A DNA stretch of 54,531 nt from Nitrospirota bacterium (GCA_016213945.1 JACQZF010000048.1:97854-152384), one strand, 5' to 3'. Shown: positions 9,472 to 19,914, numbered from the stretch's first letter. Program-made: numbers and translations. Notes: a model not told the origin generated them from the sequence alone.

Positions 9472-11157
9472 TTATCCTCTCGTCAAATGCCGGTACTTGA
9501 TTCTGTGGGGCTGGTCCGCTGCTGCGCCGAGACGGGCTTTTCTGTCAGCCTCATATTCCGAATAATTCCCGTCGAACCAGACCACCTTGCTGTCGCCTTC
9601 AAATGCGAGCATATGTGTTGCGATGCGGTCGAGGAACCATCTGTCGTGACTGATGACAACTGCGCAGCCCGCGAAATTCTCCAATGCCTCTTCAAGCGCG
9701 CGCATGGTGTTTACATCAAGGTCATTTGTTGGTTCATCAAGCAAAAGGACGTTGGCCTCTTCCTTCAGCATCCGCGCCAGGTGAACGCGGTTCCTCTCGC
9801 CGCCCGAAAGCATGGAAACCTTCTTCTGCTGATCGCTCCCGGAGAAATTAAAGCGCGCCACATACGCGCGTGAGTTGAGCTGCTTCTTGCCAAGCTGGAC
9901 CACATCCAGCCCGTCGGAGATGATCTCCCATATAGTTTTGCTGGAGTCAAGGTCGTCGCGGCTCTGATCTATATACGCGAGCTTTACAGTCTCTCCTATT
10001 TTAAATGTCCCCGCATCGGGCTTCTCCTGTCCGGTGATCATCCGGAAAAGAGTGGTCTTTCCGGCCCCGTTCGGCCCGATCACGCCGACGATCCCGCCGG
10101 GCGGAAGAGAAAAGGTCATGCCCTCCACGAGGATATTGTCGCCGTATGCCTTTCTCACGTTATCGGCTTCAATGACCACATTGCCCAGACGCGGCCCGGG
10201 CGGAATATAGATCTCAAGGTCCTTTGAACTTTTTTCGACGTCCTGGCTGAGGAGCGCCTCATAAGAGGTGATACGCGCCTTTGATTTTGCATGGCGTCCC
10301 CTGGGTGACATCCGTATCCACTCAAGCTCGCGCTGAAGGGTCTTCTGCCTTTCGCTTTCGGACTTCTCTTCCTTTTGCAGGCGGTCTTTCTTCTGCTCCA
10401 GCCATGAGGAGTAATTGCCTTTCCAGGGAATTCCCTGTCCCCTGTCTAATTCGAGGATCCACCCCGCAACATTGTCAAGGAAATAACGGTCGTGCGTCAC
10501 TGCAATGATAGTGCCGGGATAATTTTGCAGATGATGTTCCAGCCACGCTACTGTCTCAGCGTCGAGGTGGTTGGTTGGCTCATCCAATAGTAGAATGTCC
10601 GGTTTTTGCAGGAGCAGCCTGCAAAGAGCCGCACGCCGCTTTTCTCCGCCGGAGAGCACTTTCACCGGCGTGTCTCCTGACGGACAGCGAAGGGCGTCAA
10701 TTGCCATCTCAAGGCGTGAATCCAGGTCCCACGCATCCATTGCGTCAAGCTTCTCCTGCACCTTCCCCTGACGCTCGATGAGCTTGTTCATCTCATCATC
10801 AGACATCGGCTCAGCGAATTTTTCATTAATCAGATTGTATTCTTTCAAGGCATCGACTACTTCCTGTACCCCTTCTTCCACAATCTCCCGCACGGTTTTA
10901 CTGCCGTCTAATTGAGGCTCCTGCTCAAGGAATCCCACGGAGTGCCCGGGTGAGAGCACGGTCTCGCCGTTGAACTCTTTGTCCCTGCCAGCAAGGATAC
11001 GGAGGAGGGAGCTTTTCCCCGACCCGTTAAGGCCGAGCACCCCGATCTTCGCTCCATAGAAATAAGAAAGATAGATATCTTTCAGTACAGGCTTCTTGTC
11101 ATAAAACTTGCTCACCCCGATCATGGAGTAAATGACTTTGTTAGGCTCATTGCTCAT
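9472..11157 (-). CDS. ettA: ABC-F protein EttA, energy-dependent translational throttle
   Basis: EttA binds the ribosomal E site and gates the first elongation steps according to ATP/ADP. The 561-residue protein has two ABC ATPase domains without membrane segments. The first has Walker A GLNGSGKSS, signature LSGGEKRR and LLLDEPTNHLD; the second has GPNGAGKTT, LSGGERNR and LLLDEPTNDLD. A charged linker (about residues 245-305) contains SKARITSYEALL, the P-site tRNA interaction motif region. Length and linker match EttA (about 555) better than Uup or YheS. It converges with the helicase gene. Not every ABC-F subgroup can be separated by eye, but the EttA call is strong. Confidence 0.93.
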   Translation of the reverse strand: MSNEPNKVIYSMIGVSKFYDKKPVLKDIYLSYFYGAKIGVLGLNGSGKSSLLRILAGRDKEFNGETVLSPGHSVGFLEQEPQLDGSKTVREIVEEGVQEVVDALKEYNLINEKFAEPMSDDEMNKLIERQGKVQEKLDAMDAWDLDSRLEMAIDALRCPSGDTPVKVLSGGEKRRAALCRLLLQKPDILLLDEPTNHLDAETVAWLEHHLQNYPGTIIAVTHDRYFLDNVAGWILELDRGQGIPWKGNYSSWLEQKKDRLQKEEKSESERQKTLQRELEWIRMSPRGRHAKSKARITSYEALLSQDVEKSSKDLEIYIPPGPRLGNVVIEADNVRKAYGDNILVEGMTFSLPPGGIVGVIGPNGAGKTTLFRMITGQEKPDAGTFKIGETVKLAYIDQSRDDLDSSKTIWEIISDGLDVVQLGKKQLNSRAYVARFNFSGSDQQKKVSMLSGGERNRVHLARMLKEEANVLLLDEPTNDLDVNTMRALEEALENFAGCAVVISHDRWFLDRIATHMLAFEGDSKVVWFDGNYSEYEADRKARLGAAADQPHRIKYRHLTRG

Positions 11158-11358
11158 CGTTTATCAAATCCTTTCTTTCAGCAGGGCGAGGTTTAAACCC
11201 GCCCTAAAATCCGGTTTTGAAGTATACCATAATCAGGACAGCGCGCCTATAAATTTTCCGACAGGACTAAATTATTTTGAAAAGCCGTATGGTATACTAC
11301 TCATGATTTTTTTTAATCGAAATTAGGTTACTAATATAATCTTCAAAAACACGGATTC

Positions 11359-12966
<1,608 letters not shown>

Positions 12967-12967
12967 G

Positions 12968-13045
12968 ACAGTAACGAGTGACAAGTGATGAGTAACGAGA
13001 CAAAAACTCTTTTACCCGTCACGCGTTACCGATACTCGTTACTGT
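12968..13045. repeat. GTAACGAGTGAC-type heptamer repeat with 12-bp inverted ends
   Basis: The 72-base gap between guaA and the convergent propeller gene is filled by repeats of the type GTAACGAGTGAC. ACAGTAACGAGT (12968-12979) and ACTCGTTACTGT (13034-13045) are a perfect 12-bp inverted repeat; the right arm runs into the stop region of the minus-strand gene. It can fold as a long imperfect hairpin and may end transcription from both sides. It belongs to the same motif family as the insert in guaA. Confidence 0.7.
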
Positions 13046-14685
13046 TTATTCAGTCTTTTTGAAAGATATGAGTCTGTCATGGCGTCAATGTCCGCTGTCA
13101 GTTCCTGCAGGCGGAGTTCTTTTTCGATCTTTTCATTGATCTCTTCGGCAGGAGAGAGAAGCATGGCGATCTGCAATTTCCTTCTCTCAAAATAAAGTCT
13201 CGTGACCTCATTCAATACGTCATCCCGCAACTGGACCATAAGCCTTGACCTTGTGTCAATCGCGGTCTGTGCCGCATTCCATACAAGGTCTCCGAGCTCC
13301 CATGTGACAGAGACAGACCATGCCTTATCGTCACCGCGTGTGATGTCATTGTCTTTGTATTTTTCTGCGGCAGTGCTGTAGAAATAGTCGCCCTTCTGCC
13401 AGTCAATGTTCTTCTGGTATGCGAACTTGAGCTGAGGCAGCAGCGCCTTTGCTGCGGCTGCCCTTCTCCATTCACTGATCTTGTCCGGCTGCACTTCGGC
13501 GTATGCTATCGCAGCCTCCCTGATCTCCTCTATGGAGGGTTCATGAGCAAATTTAGCAAGGACATGTTCAGTCTTCACGGCATTGCCGGGGAAACCGGCA
13601 TTCTGTTCTTCCGCACCTGTTTTAAACACCCCCTTTTTTGTTGCAGCCCATAGTGTAATATTCTGATCAAGAGGATTGGAGATTGCCGCAAGATAACGGG
13701 CGTCTTGAGAAGCCATGCCGTTATAAAGCTCCTGCCAGCTTTCTGACTTTTTTGAATATGCGAATACTCCCCTGGCTGTTGCCGCATAAAGATTTTCAGG
13801 GTCTTTTGAGCTGACCGCGAGACAGCGTATATCACGGCTGAATAAACCTGAACTGCTTGCCGTATTCCATGTTGCGCCGCCGTCTTTTGTAATTAAAAGG
13901 CCCGCTGATGTGCCGGCGTATATAATTTTATTATCGGAGGCATCAACAGCAATGCTCCTTATCTTTGCCTCGCCTTTAATTTCATCGATATCCATTGTAT
14001 CTTCAGCAATAGACAGCACGTCCTCATTTTCAAAAGAAGCTTTCACAAGTATCCTCTGCCAGTCTTCCCCGCTGCCGGCGCTTTTATAAAGCCCGTTGTC
14101 CGCGGCAGCGTAGATAGTAGAAGGCCCTGAAGCATCTATGATAATTGACGTCACTGCGGACTCTTCCGGCAGGTTCCGCGCCTGCTTCCATTCCTTCCCG
14201 TTATTGTCTGTCTGAAAAAGTCCCGCCCTGGTCCCGATAAAAATAATCTCCGTATTCATAGGATGGACAGCGATGGAAAGGACGGAATTCTTAAGCTCCC
14301 CTATGCCTCTGAAGATCCTTTCCCACTGCATCCCGCCGTCACTGTTTCTGTAGCTTCTGTACACGCCTTCATCGGTCCCGATAAATACGTAAGACCCTGA
14401 ATCGGCCGGAGCCGCTGAAACAGCATTGATAATTCCTCCCGTGTGCCTGAAGATCTCCCGCCAGTTTTTCCCGCCGTCAACGGTTTTATAGAGGACCTGC
14501 TCGGAGCTTACATAAACAATGTCAGCGTTATCAGGAGCGATTGCCACCCGCTGCAGGTCGGCGTCGCTGATACCGCTGCTTACGTCCTTCCAGATTATTT
14601 CCCCGTCGCCTGCATGGATTGGTGAAGTTGAAAGATGAAGAAAAAAACATACTGCCGCAACTAAAGTGATACGATGTCCCCTCAT
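13039..14685 (-). CDS. Secreted BNR/sortilin-like propeller protein with TolC-like C-terminal region
   Basis: The 548-residue protein begins with a Sec signal peptide (cleavage likely after residue 25, SPIHA). Residues about 27-365 hold repeated KTVDGGKNW / QTDNNGKEW / ITKDGGATW units with DNADIVYV-type strands, typical of BNR or sortilin-like beta-propellers (also seen in Ycf48-like assembly factors). After about residue 385 the sequence changes to a helical stretch with LLPQLKFAY, VSVTWELGDL and LNEVTRLYFERRKLQ, which resembles half of a TolC-family outer-membrane efflux protein. The ATG at 14685 has GAGGGGAG upstream. Nothing adjacent suggests a transporter operon. The function is unknown; an envelope-associated role is inference. 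Confidence 0.65.
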   Translation of the reverse strand: MRGHRITLVAAVCFFLHLSTSPIHAGDGEIIWKDVSSGISDADLQRVAIAPDNADIVYVSSEQVLYKTVDGGKNWREIFRHTGGIINAVSAAPADSGSYVFIGTDEGVYRSYRNSDGGMQWERIFRGIGELKNSVLSIAVHPMNTEIIFIGTRAGLFQTDNNGKEWKQARNLPEESAVTSIIIDASGPSTIYAAADNGLYKSAGSGEDWQRILVKASFENEDVLSIAEDTMDIDEIKGEAKIRSIAVDASDNKIIYAGTSAGLLITKDGGATWNTASSSGLFSRDIRCLAVSSKDPENLYAATARGVFAYSKKSESWQELYNGMASQDARYLAAISNPLDQNITLWAATKKGVFKTGAEEQNAGFPGNAVKTEHVLAKFAHEPSIEEIREAAIAYAEVQPDKISEWRRAAAAKALLPQLKFAYQKNIDWQKGDYFYSTAAEKYKDNDITRGDDKAWSVSVTWELGDLVWNAAQTAIDTRSRLMVQLRDDVLNEVTRLYFERRKLQIAMLLSPAEEINEKIEKELRLQELTADIDAMTDSYLSKRLNKQ

Positions 14686-14837
14686 AACAATATTCTCCCC
14701 TCAAAAGATATGTGTTCCCCCCAATGGGGGTGAAAAGTTTTTAAAGACAAGATTTGAAATTTCTTCCCAAGAGCCGGTTATATTATATTGATTGCAGGAC
14801 AAGACTTCAAGACGCCGGATTGCTGTAAAATAAATAT

Positions 14838-15575
14838 GTGACGGAGAACCAGTTAAAGCAAAAGACAGACACCGAGATTTCATTCCAGGAAGATTCTACC
14901 TGTCCGTACTTTGATGACGGAAGGACATCTTCAATAGAATATTTAATCCCCGCCAAGAAACGGATTCCGAATTTTCACGAACTTCTGTCAAAAGGGTACA
15001 GGCGTATCGGGAGCGTGTTTTACCGCAATGTCTGTAAGACATGTTCAGCCTGCATCCCCCTGCGTATTGAAGTAGAAAAATTTCAATTGAGCAGAAGCCA
15101 GAAAAGGACCATCGGCAAAAATAAAGACATCCGTGTGGAAGTCCAAAGAAGACCGTCCATCACCCCGGAGAAGGTCGTGCTTTACGATAAATACATAGCC
15201 GTGAAGCATAAGGATGACAAGAAAGAAGAAACTCGTAATCCCCTGCCTTTTCTTCTTGCAATGCATTCGGGTTACGACCATATAATCGAAATGGATTATT
15301 ACTGCGGGGGCAAGCTTATAGCCGTAGGGATCGTTGATGAGGCAGCGGATTCGCTTTCGTCCAATTACTTTTACTATGACACTGATCATCTTGACAGGAG
15401 GCCCGGCGTGTTCAGCATTATCCAGGAAATTTATCTCGCCAGGAAAATGGGAAAGAGATATCTCTATCTTGGATTTTATATAGAAGAAAATCCGAAGATG
15501 CGCTATAAAAAGCTTTTCCGTCCCAACCAGATCTACAGGGATGATCAATGGCAGGATTACCTAAAGGGACAATGA
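14838..15575 (+). CDS. bpt: Bpt/Ate-type aminoacyl-tRNA protein transferase
   Basis: Enzymes of this family attach leucine (Bpt) or arginine (Ate) from charged tRNA to the N-terminus of proteins, marking them for N-end-rule degradation. The 245-residue protein has the family N-terminal region CPYFDDGRTSSIEYLIP, the cysteine-rich NVCKTCSACIPLRI segment, and a GNAT-like second half with YYFYDTDHLDRRPG and YLYLGFYI. The start is GTG at 14838. The last 28 bases overlap the next gene, implying translational coupling. Whether leucine or arginine is the donated residue cannot be told by eye. The ClpAP/ClpS partners are not in this window. Confidence 0.85.
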   Translation: MTENQLKQKTDTEISFQEDSTCPYFDDGRTSSIEYLIPAKKRIPNFHELLSKGYRRIGSVFYRNVCKTCSACIPLRIEVEKFQLSRSQKRTIGKNKDIRVEVQRRPSITPEKVVLYDKYIAVKHKDDKKEETRNPLPFLLAMHSGYDHIIEMDYYCGGKLIAVGIVDEAADSLSSNYFYYDTDHLDRRPGVFSIIQEIYLARKMGKRYLYLGFYIEENPKMRYKKLFRPNQIYRDDQWQDYLKGQ

Positions 15576-17023
15576 AAAAACCGGGACCCCAGCCTTTCAA
15601 ACTCATTATCTTAGCCGCCCTGAAAAAAGAGGTCCCTAAAGACCTGCTTGCATCTCACGGCATCCCTGTTCACACCCTTGCGGCTCTTAAAGCAGGGGCG
15701 CTTGACCAGCGCAGCCCATCGGGAATTATGGTTGTGATAACCGGCGTGGGTCATAAAGCAAGCGAAGAGGCCGCGCGCTATGTGCGTGATAACCTGGCCC
15801 CCCTGTTCGTCCTTAACATAGGCACTTGCGGGGTAACAAATAAAAAATACCCGCTTGGCAAATGGATACTTCCTGAGCACGTCACAAATGAAGAAGGCGA
15901 CATGCTGAAATTAGACACGAGGCTGCCTGTTCCGCGCCCTGAAAAGATGATAAATGTTCGCTCGCTTATCAGCGTCAGGAAGTCTTCAATAAATGAGTTG
16001 CCCGAATCATGGAAAGGGCACGAGGCCATCGATATGGAATGTCATGCGCAGGCAAAGGTATTTCACGATGCAAAGATCAATTTCCACTGCCTGAAATTCA
16101 GCACTGACCATTCAGACAACAACACCTTCTCTAATTTCAACCGCAACTTTGAACTTTTTGCCGGAGAGGTAAAAAAGCTTTTCAACTTTATCGATGACGA
16201 TCACAAGGTGACCGTAATTGTTCCTGTCTACAACCGCCAGCATACAATAAGGCGCGCAATTGATTCCATTCTTGCTCAGTCCCTGCAGCCGGAAGAGATC
16301 ATCGTTGTTGACGACTGTTCCACTGACGGCACAAAGGAGACACTGAAAAGCTACGGCGATAAGCTGACCTGCGTTTTCCTGTCCGAAAACTCAGGGCCGT
16401 CAAGGGCAAGAAATGAAGGCGTTAAATGCGCAAAGACGGAGTGGATTGCTTTCCTGGATTCCGATGACTGCTGGGAAAAAGACAAACTGAAAAACCAGAT
16501 CGCGTACCTCACGAGATGTCCTTTTTATCAGATACTGCAATCGGAAGAAATGTGGATAAGAAACGGCGTGCGTGTTAATCCATGCAAACATCATAAGAAG
16601 CCGAAAGTCTGGATATGGGAGCAATCGCTTGAGAGATGCCTTGTCTCGCCATCAGGAGTTCTTGTGAAGAGGTCCCTGCTTGAGCGTTACGGATCATTCG
16701 ATGAAGAGTTTCCGGTTTGCGAGGATTATGACCTGTGGCTAAAGATATCAAGACATCATCCTGTCGGGCTTGAACCCGGTTTGTCAGTGATAAAATACGG
16801 CGGTCACAGCGACCAGCTTTCGCGGAAATATCCCGCAATGGATATGTTCAGGGTGAGGTCATTGATCAGATTATTAGAGAACGAACCGCATCCCGAATTC
16901 AGAGAAAAGATCATCGACGTCCTTGCAAGGAAGCTGAATATACTTATCAAAGGGTATGAGAAGAGGAAGAAGACAGAAGAGGCGGAGAAGTGCAGGGAGA
17001 TGCTCGCTTTCATGAGTAAATAA
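15548..17023 (+). CDS. Fusion of nucleoside phosphorylase-like domain and GT2 glycosyltransferase
   Basis: The 491-residue protein joins two enzyme folds. Residues about 14-205 look like a nucleoside phosphorylase or MTA/SAH nucleosidase: VITGVGHKASEEAA, LNIGTCG (89-95), IDMECHAQA with E164, and STDHSD with D190 at the place of the catalytic Asp. Residues 220-450 are a GT-A glycosyltransferase family 2 domain: KVTVIVPVYNR, EIIVVDDCSTDGT, and the metal-binding FLDSDD (D304-D307), followed by an acceptor-side region ending in WLKISRHHP. No membrane segment or signal peptide is seen, so it is cytoplasmic. Its start overlaps bpt by 28 bases. The pairing is unusual and the combined function is unknown; a nucleoside released by one half might be linked to sugar-nucleotide use by the other, but that is speculation. 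Confidence 0.75.
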   Translation: MAGLPKGTMKKPGPQPFKLIILAALKKEVPKDLLASHGIPVHTLAALKAGALDQRSPSGIMVVITGVGHKASEEAARYVRDNLAPLFVLNIGTCGVTNKKYPLGKWILPEHVTNEEGDMLKLDTRLPVPRPEKMINVRSLISVRKSSINELPESWKGHEAIDMECHAQAKVFHDAKINFHCLKFSTDHSDNNTFSNFNRNFELFAGEVKKLFNFIDDDHKVTVIVPVYNRQHTIRRAIDSILAQSLQPEEIIVVDDCSTDGTKETLKSYGDKLTCVFLSENSGPSRARNEGVKCAKTEWIAFLDSDDCWEKDKLKNQIAYLTRCPFYQILQSEEMWIRNGVRVNPCKHHKKPKVWIWEQSLERCLVSPSGVLVKRSLLERYGSFDEEFPVCEDYDLWLKISRHHPVGLEPGLSVIKYGGHSDQLSRKYPAMDMFRVRSLIRLLENEPHPEFREKIIDVLARKLNILIKGYEKRKKTEEAEKCREMLAFMSK

Positions 17024-17049
17024 GGGAAGGAGATGGTGTAAAATATTTC

Positions 17050-18021
17050 ATGTTAGTCCAAAATATAAGTGTCAATGACGTCCTCGTTGAGCAAAGCCTT
17101 TTTTCGCTAAAAGGTTTTCTCTTTGAATCAAAAAGTCTTGAAACCTCTCTTGAAGATTCTTTCAAGCAGCTTGGCATACTGCATCCGGTTATTCTTTACA
17201 AAGATAAAGACGGAATGTTTCATCTGATTGATGGAAGGAAGCGCATTAATTTTGCAAGGCAGAACCAGGTTCAGACAGTCAGCGCAAACGTCCTGACGGA
17301 AGCAACACCGGTTACAGACATCATTACCTTGGTCCTCTGTGACAAGAGACTTGAGATCGAGCAAAGCATTATGAACAAAATCCGGTTCATCTGTTTCGCA
17401 CTTTATCTCAAAGCGCCTGAAGCATGGATACTGAATTTCCTCTGCATTCAATTCAGCTTTAAACCTTACAGTGAATTTCTGCGGGACTGCGAGCGCATGA
17501 ACGAGCTGCCTGTGGAATTAAAGTCCTTCTGCCATGAAAAAAAATACTCCCTGAAACAGATACTCAATTTAACTTCCTATCCGAAGGATATCCTTTTGCA
17601 GTTGATGGCGTGGAAGCCGATACTGCAATTGACCGCCTCCACGCTTGATGAGATCGCCTCAAATTTAAAAGATCATCTCAGCGCGCAAAACAAGACCATC
17701 AATGATTTTCTCGATGGGCCTGATGTTCAGGAAATGATCCGGTCTTCATTAGGCCCCCGTGACAGGACTGAAAGACTGCGTCAGTTTATTTACACAAAGC
17801 GGTTCCCTACCCTTTCCGAGACAAACGCAAGGATGCAGAAGACAGTTGAAGGCCTGAAGCTTCCGCAGGCTCTATCCATTAACTGGGACAGGACGCTGGA
17901 GAATAAAAATGTGGACATTGTTGTCCATGTGCAGGATTCTAAAAAGCTGACAGGGCTGTTAAGCACTTTGAACTCGGATGAGATGAAGAAGGCGGTGGAG
18001 GGAATACTGGATGAGCTTTGA
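17050..18021 (+). CDS. ParB/sulfiredoxin-fold domain protein paired with SPL-like gene
   Basis: The 323-residue protein has an N-terminal ParB-like nuclease/NTPase domain (about 20-100): a QLGILHPVILY strand-turn, then HLIDGRKRINFARQ matching the ParB box that binds CTP or ATP in related proteins. Residues about 105-260 are helical and could hold a helix-turn-helix region, but I see no clear chromosomal ParB (Spo0J) parS-binding signature. The ATG at 17050 has AGGAGATGG upstream, 26 bases after the fusion gene. It is probably not the segregation ParB. The next gene is a spore-photoproduct-lyase-like radical SAM protein, which suggests a shared DNA-related role, by inference. Confidence 0.65.
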   Translation: MLVQNISVNDVLVEQSLFSLKGFLFESKSLETSLEDSFKQLGILHPVILYKDKDGMFHLIDGRKRINFARQNQVQTVSANVLTEATPVTDIITLVLCDKRLEIEQSIMNKIRFICFALYLKAPEAWILNFLCIQFSFKPYSEFLRDCERMNELPVELKSFCHEKKYSLKQILNLTSYPKDILLQLMAWKPILQLTASTLDEIASNLKDHLSAQNKTINDFLDGPDVQEMIRSSLGPRDRTERLRQFIYTKRFPTLSETNARMQKTVEGLKLPQALSINWDRTLENKNVDIVVHVQDSKKLTGLLSTLNSDEMKKAVEGILDEL

Positions 18022-18028
18022 GCGGTAC

Positions 18029-18197
18029 AAGAAAACCGGAAGTCTCATAAACACAATGAATCGACGGGATATTGAAAGGGCAAGCCCTGTTTTGCAAGAA
18101 AAATCTTTTATGGCCCATTTCCATAAATTCATCTTGCAAGATGTAGTCTGATTTTTAAAGGTGTCGTCCTTGTGTTTATGAGCCATCCGGTTTTCTT
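18029..18197. repeat. 169-bp element with 28-bp terminal inverted repeats
   Basis: The arms at 18029-18056 and 18170-18197 are inverted copies matching at 26 of 28 positions, both built around AAGAAAACCGGA and CTCATAAACACAA. The 113-base interior is itself structured: CATCTTGCAAGATG (18130-18143) is a perfect 14-bp palindrome, and TATGG/CCATA (18109-18125) forms a small stem. There is no coding frame. It could be a MITE-like non-autonomous element, or a structured RNA between the ParB-like and SPL-like genes. I see no clear target-site duplication. Confidence 0.7.
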
Positions 18198-18231
18198 ATT
18201 GCAAGTTTTATTCGGACAACAGTGATTGAGA

Positions 18232-19245
18232 ATGATGAACTACAGAGACGGGAAAAGAGAAGTACAGTCGATTACAAAAAAAGGCGAGGCAATGGGCACG
18301 TGTGCTACGTTCAACAGAAAGTACCTCTGCTGTCATGTGTATGTATTGAAGTCCGTCCACAACTGCCCGTTTGAATGTTCATACTGCTTCCTTCAAAATT
18401 ATATGAACGACGGCGCGACAAAGATCGTGGACGATATTGACGCGTTGATGGAAGAGGTGAAAAGCAAAACCGCCAGTGGGCCGCAGAGGCTGTTCCGCAT
18501 CGGCACGTGGGAGCTTGGCGACAGCCTTGCGCTGGAAGGAGAGACAGGACAGGCCGCAAGGCTTATCCGGGAATTTTCCACTATGGGAAATGCCGTTCTT
18601 GAACTCAAGACGAAATCAAATAATGTTGATCCGATTCTAAATATCTCTCACAATGGAAGGACGGTTGTCTCGTGGTCTCTGAATACGGAGTACATCATAA
18701 ACACAGAAGAGCACAGGACCGCGCCTCTTGAAGAGCGGCTTCTTGCCATGCGAAAAGTTTCTAAGGCAGGCTATTTGATCGGCCTGCATTTCGATCCGAT
18801 GATCTTTCACGAGGGATGGGAAGAAGGATATGCAGGGCTTGTGGACCGGGTCTTTGATTCGGTATCACCTGAGCGGGTCGCGTGGATATCGATCGGCAGC
18901 CTCCGCTTCAACCCTGAGATGAAAAAGAAGATGGAAAACAACTACCCGGACAACCGCCTGACATGCGCGGAGATGGTGCTTGGTGATGACGCAAAGATGC
19001 GGTATGTAAAACCGCTGCGGGTAAAGATGTACAAACGCCTTTACAGCGCATTACACAAACATATTTCGGAAGACAATCTTGTATATCTTTGCATGGAACG
19101 GTGGGATGTCTGGGAAAAGGTCTTCGGCAATCGCCCTGATACGATCGAACACCTGGACTTCCTCTTCGCGCAATCGCTTTACAAAAGATTCGGACTGATG
19201 AATGGACCGCCGAAAATGGAGTTCTACGAAGAAATATCAAAGTGA
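18232..19245 (+). CDS. Spore photoproduct lyase-like radical SAM protein
   Basis: The protein (about 337 residues) has the SPL-type iron-sulphur motif C45-x3-C49-x2-C52 in NCPFECSYCFLQNYMND, which is more specific than the general radical SAM motif. Family features follow: FRIGTWELGDSLALE, ELKTKSNNVDPIL, VVSWSLNTEYI and GYLIGLHFDPM. SPL repairs thymine photoproducts in Bacillus spores; this kind of organism is not expected to sporulate, so the substrate may be another DNA or nucleotide lesion. The start may be the TTG at 18226 or ATG at 18232 or 18235; I took 18232. It follows the ParB-like gene after the 169-bp inverted-repeat element. Confidence 0.82.
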   Translation: MMNYRDGKREVQSITKKGEAMGTCATFNRKYLCCHVYVLKSVHNCPFECSYCFLQNYMNDGATKIVDDIDALMEEVKSKTASGPQRLFRIGTWELGDSLALEGETGQAARLIREFSTMGNAVLELKTKSNNVDPILNISHNGRTVVSWSLNTEYIINTEEHRTAPLEERLLAMRKVSKAGYLIGLHFDPMIFHEGWEEGYAGLVDRVFDSVSPERVAWISIGSLRFNPEMKKKMENNYPDNRLTCAEMVLGDDAKMRYVKPLRVKMYKRLYSALHKHISEDNLVYLCMERWDVWEKVFGNRPDTIEHLDFLFAQSLYKRFGLMNGPPKMEFYEEISK

Positions 19246-19258
19246 ATTCAGGCTAATT

Positions 19259-19672
19259 TTAATCTTCACGAGACGGGTGATAAGAACGTTTTTCTTTTTT
19301 CATGGATTGCAGGTGTTTCCCTGCAAGCATCTTTTCCTTTGCGCGTTTTGAGCGTTTGCGTTTCTGCCGCCTGATCTTTTCGATCCGCTGTTCTTCCTCG
19401 CTCTCCTTGCCTTTTATCAGGCGTTCCACTTTTTCAAAAAGCAGCACACGGGCATAATAGCGGTTCATTCCCTGAGTGCGCGCCTTCTGGCATTTGACCT
19501 CAACACCGGTTGGAATATGTTTAAGGTAAACACAGGTTGCGACCTTGTTGACATTCTGCCCGCCGTGCCCTCCTGAGCGGACAAACGATTCCTCAATGTC
19601 CTTTTCATGAATGCCGAGGCTGTCGAGCCTGGCCTTGAGAGACTTTTCTTTTTCCAGGCTTACAGGGAACAT
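19259..19672 (-). CDS. Release-factor-like protein with GGQ motif (ArfB/C12orf65-like)
   Basis: The 137-residue protein is a stand-alone RF-1 domain: [11 protein letters not shown] holds the GGQ motif (37-39) that triggers peptidyl-tRNA hydrolysis in the ribosomal centre, followed by [15 protein letters not shown]. It lacks the codon-recognition domains of RF1/RF2. The tail from about residue 90 is very basic, as in ribosome-rescue factors (ArfB/YaeJ) that place the tail in the empty mRNA channel. It may thus rescue stalled ribosomes. The ATG at 19672 has no Shine-Dalgarno sequence, but a TATAAT hexamer sits only five bases upstream, so the message may be leaderless. Its 3' end faces the SPL-like gene. 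Confidence 0.8.
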   Translation of the reverse strand: MFPVSLEKEKSLKARLDSLGIHEKDIEESFVRSGGHGGQNVNKVATCVYLKHIPTGVEVKCQKARTQGMNRYYARVLLFEKVERLIKGKESEEEQRIEKIRRQKRKRSKRAKEKMLAGKHLQSMKKEKRSYHPSRED

Positions 19673-19677
19673 GCTTA

Positions 19678-19683
19678 ATTATA
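19678..19683 (-). promoter_or_regulatory. TATAAT -10 element directly before the RF-like gene
   Basis: On the minus strand TATAAT ends five bases before the ATG at 19672, placing the expected transcription start at or next to the start codon. No good -35 box is visible at the usual distance. If used, it gives a leaderless mRNA. Confidence 0.35.
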
Positions 19684-19783
19684 CACAAGTTACAGCGCTT
19701 AAAAGCAGAGGGCAAGGGGCAGAGAGCATAGAGGGCCTTCTTGCATTAAGCAATCCATGCAATATACAATATTTCCAATAAAT

Positions 19784-19858
<75 letters not shown>

Positions 19859-19914
19859 ATTTAAAAACAGTTGAAAGTGAAAAGCCGGATGGTTGAAAGA
19901 AAACTACTCCGGCA

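Noticed and set aside
17050-18021. ParB-like gene as the chromosome-segregation ParB for the parS site
   Set aside because: It lacks a visible parS-binding Spo0J signature and has no parA next to it; it belongs to a different ParB-fold group.
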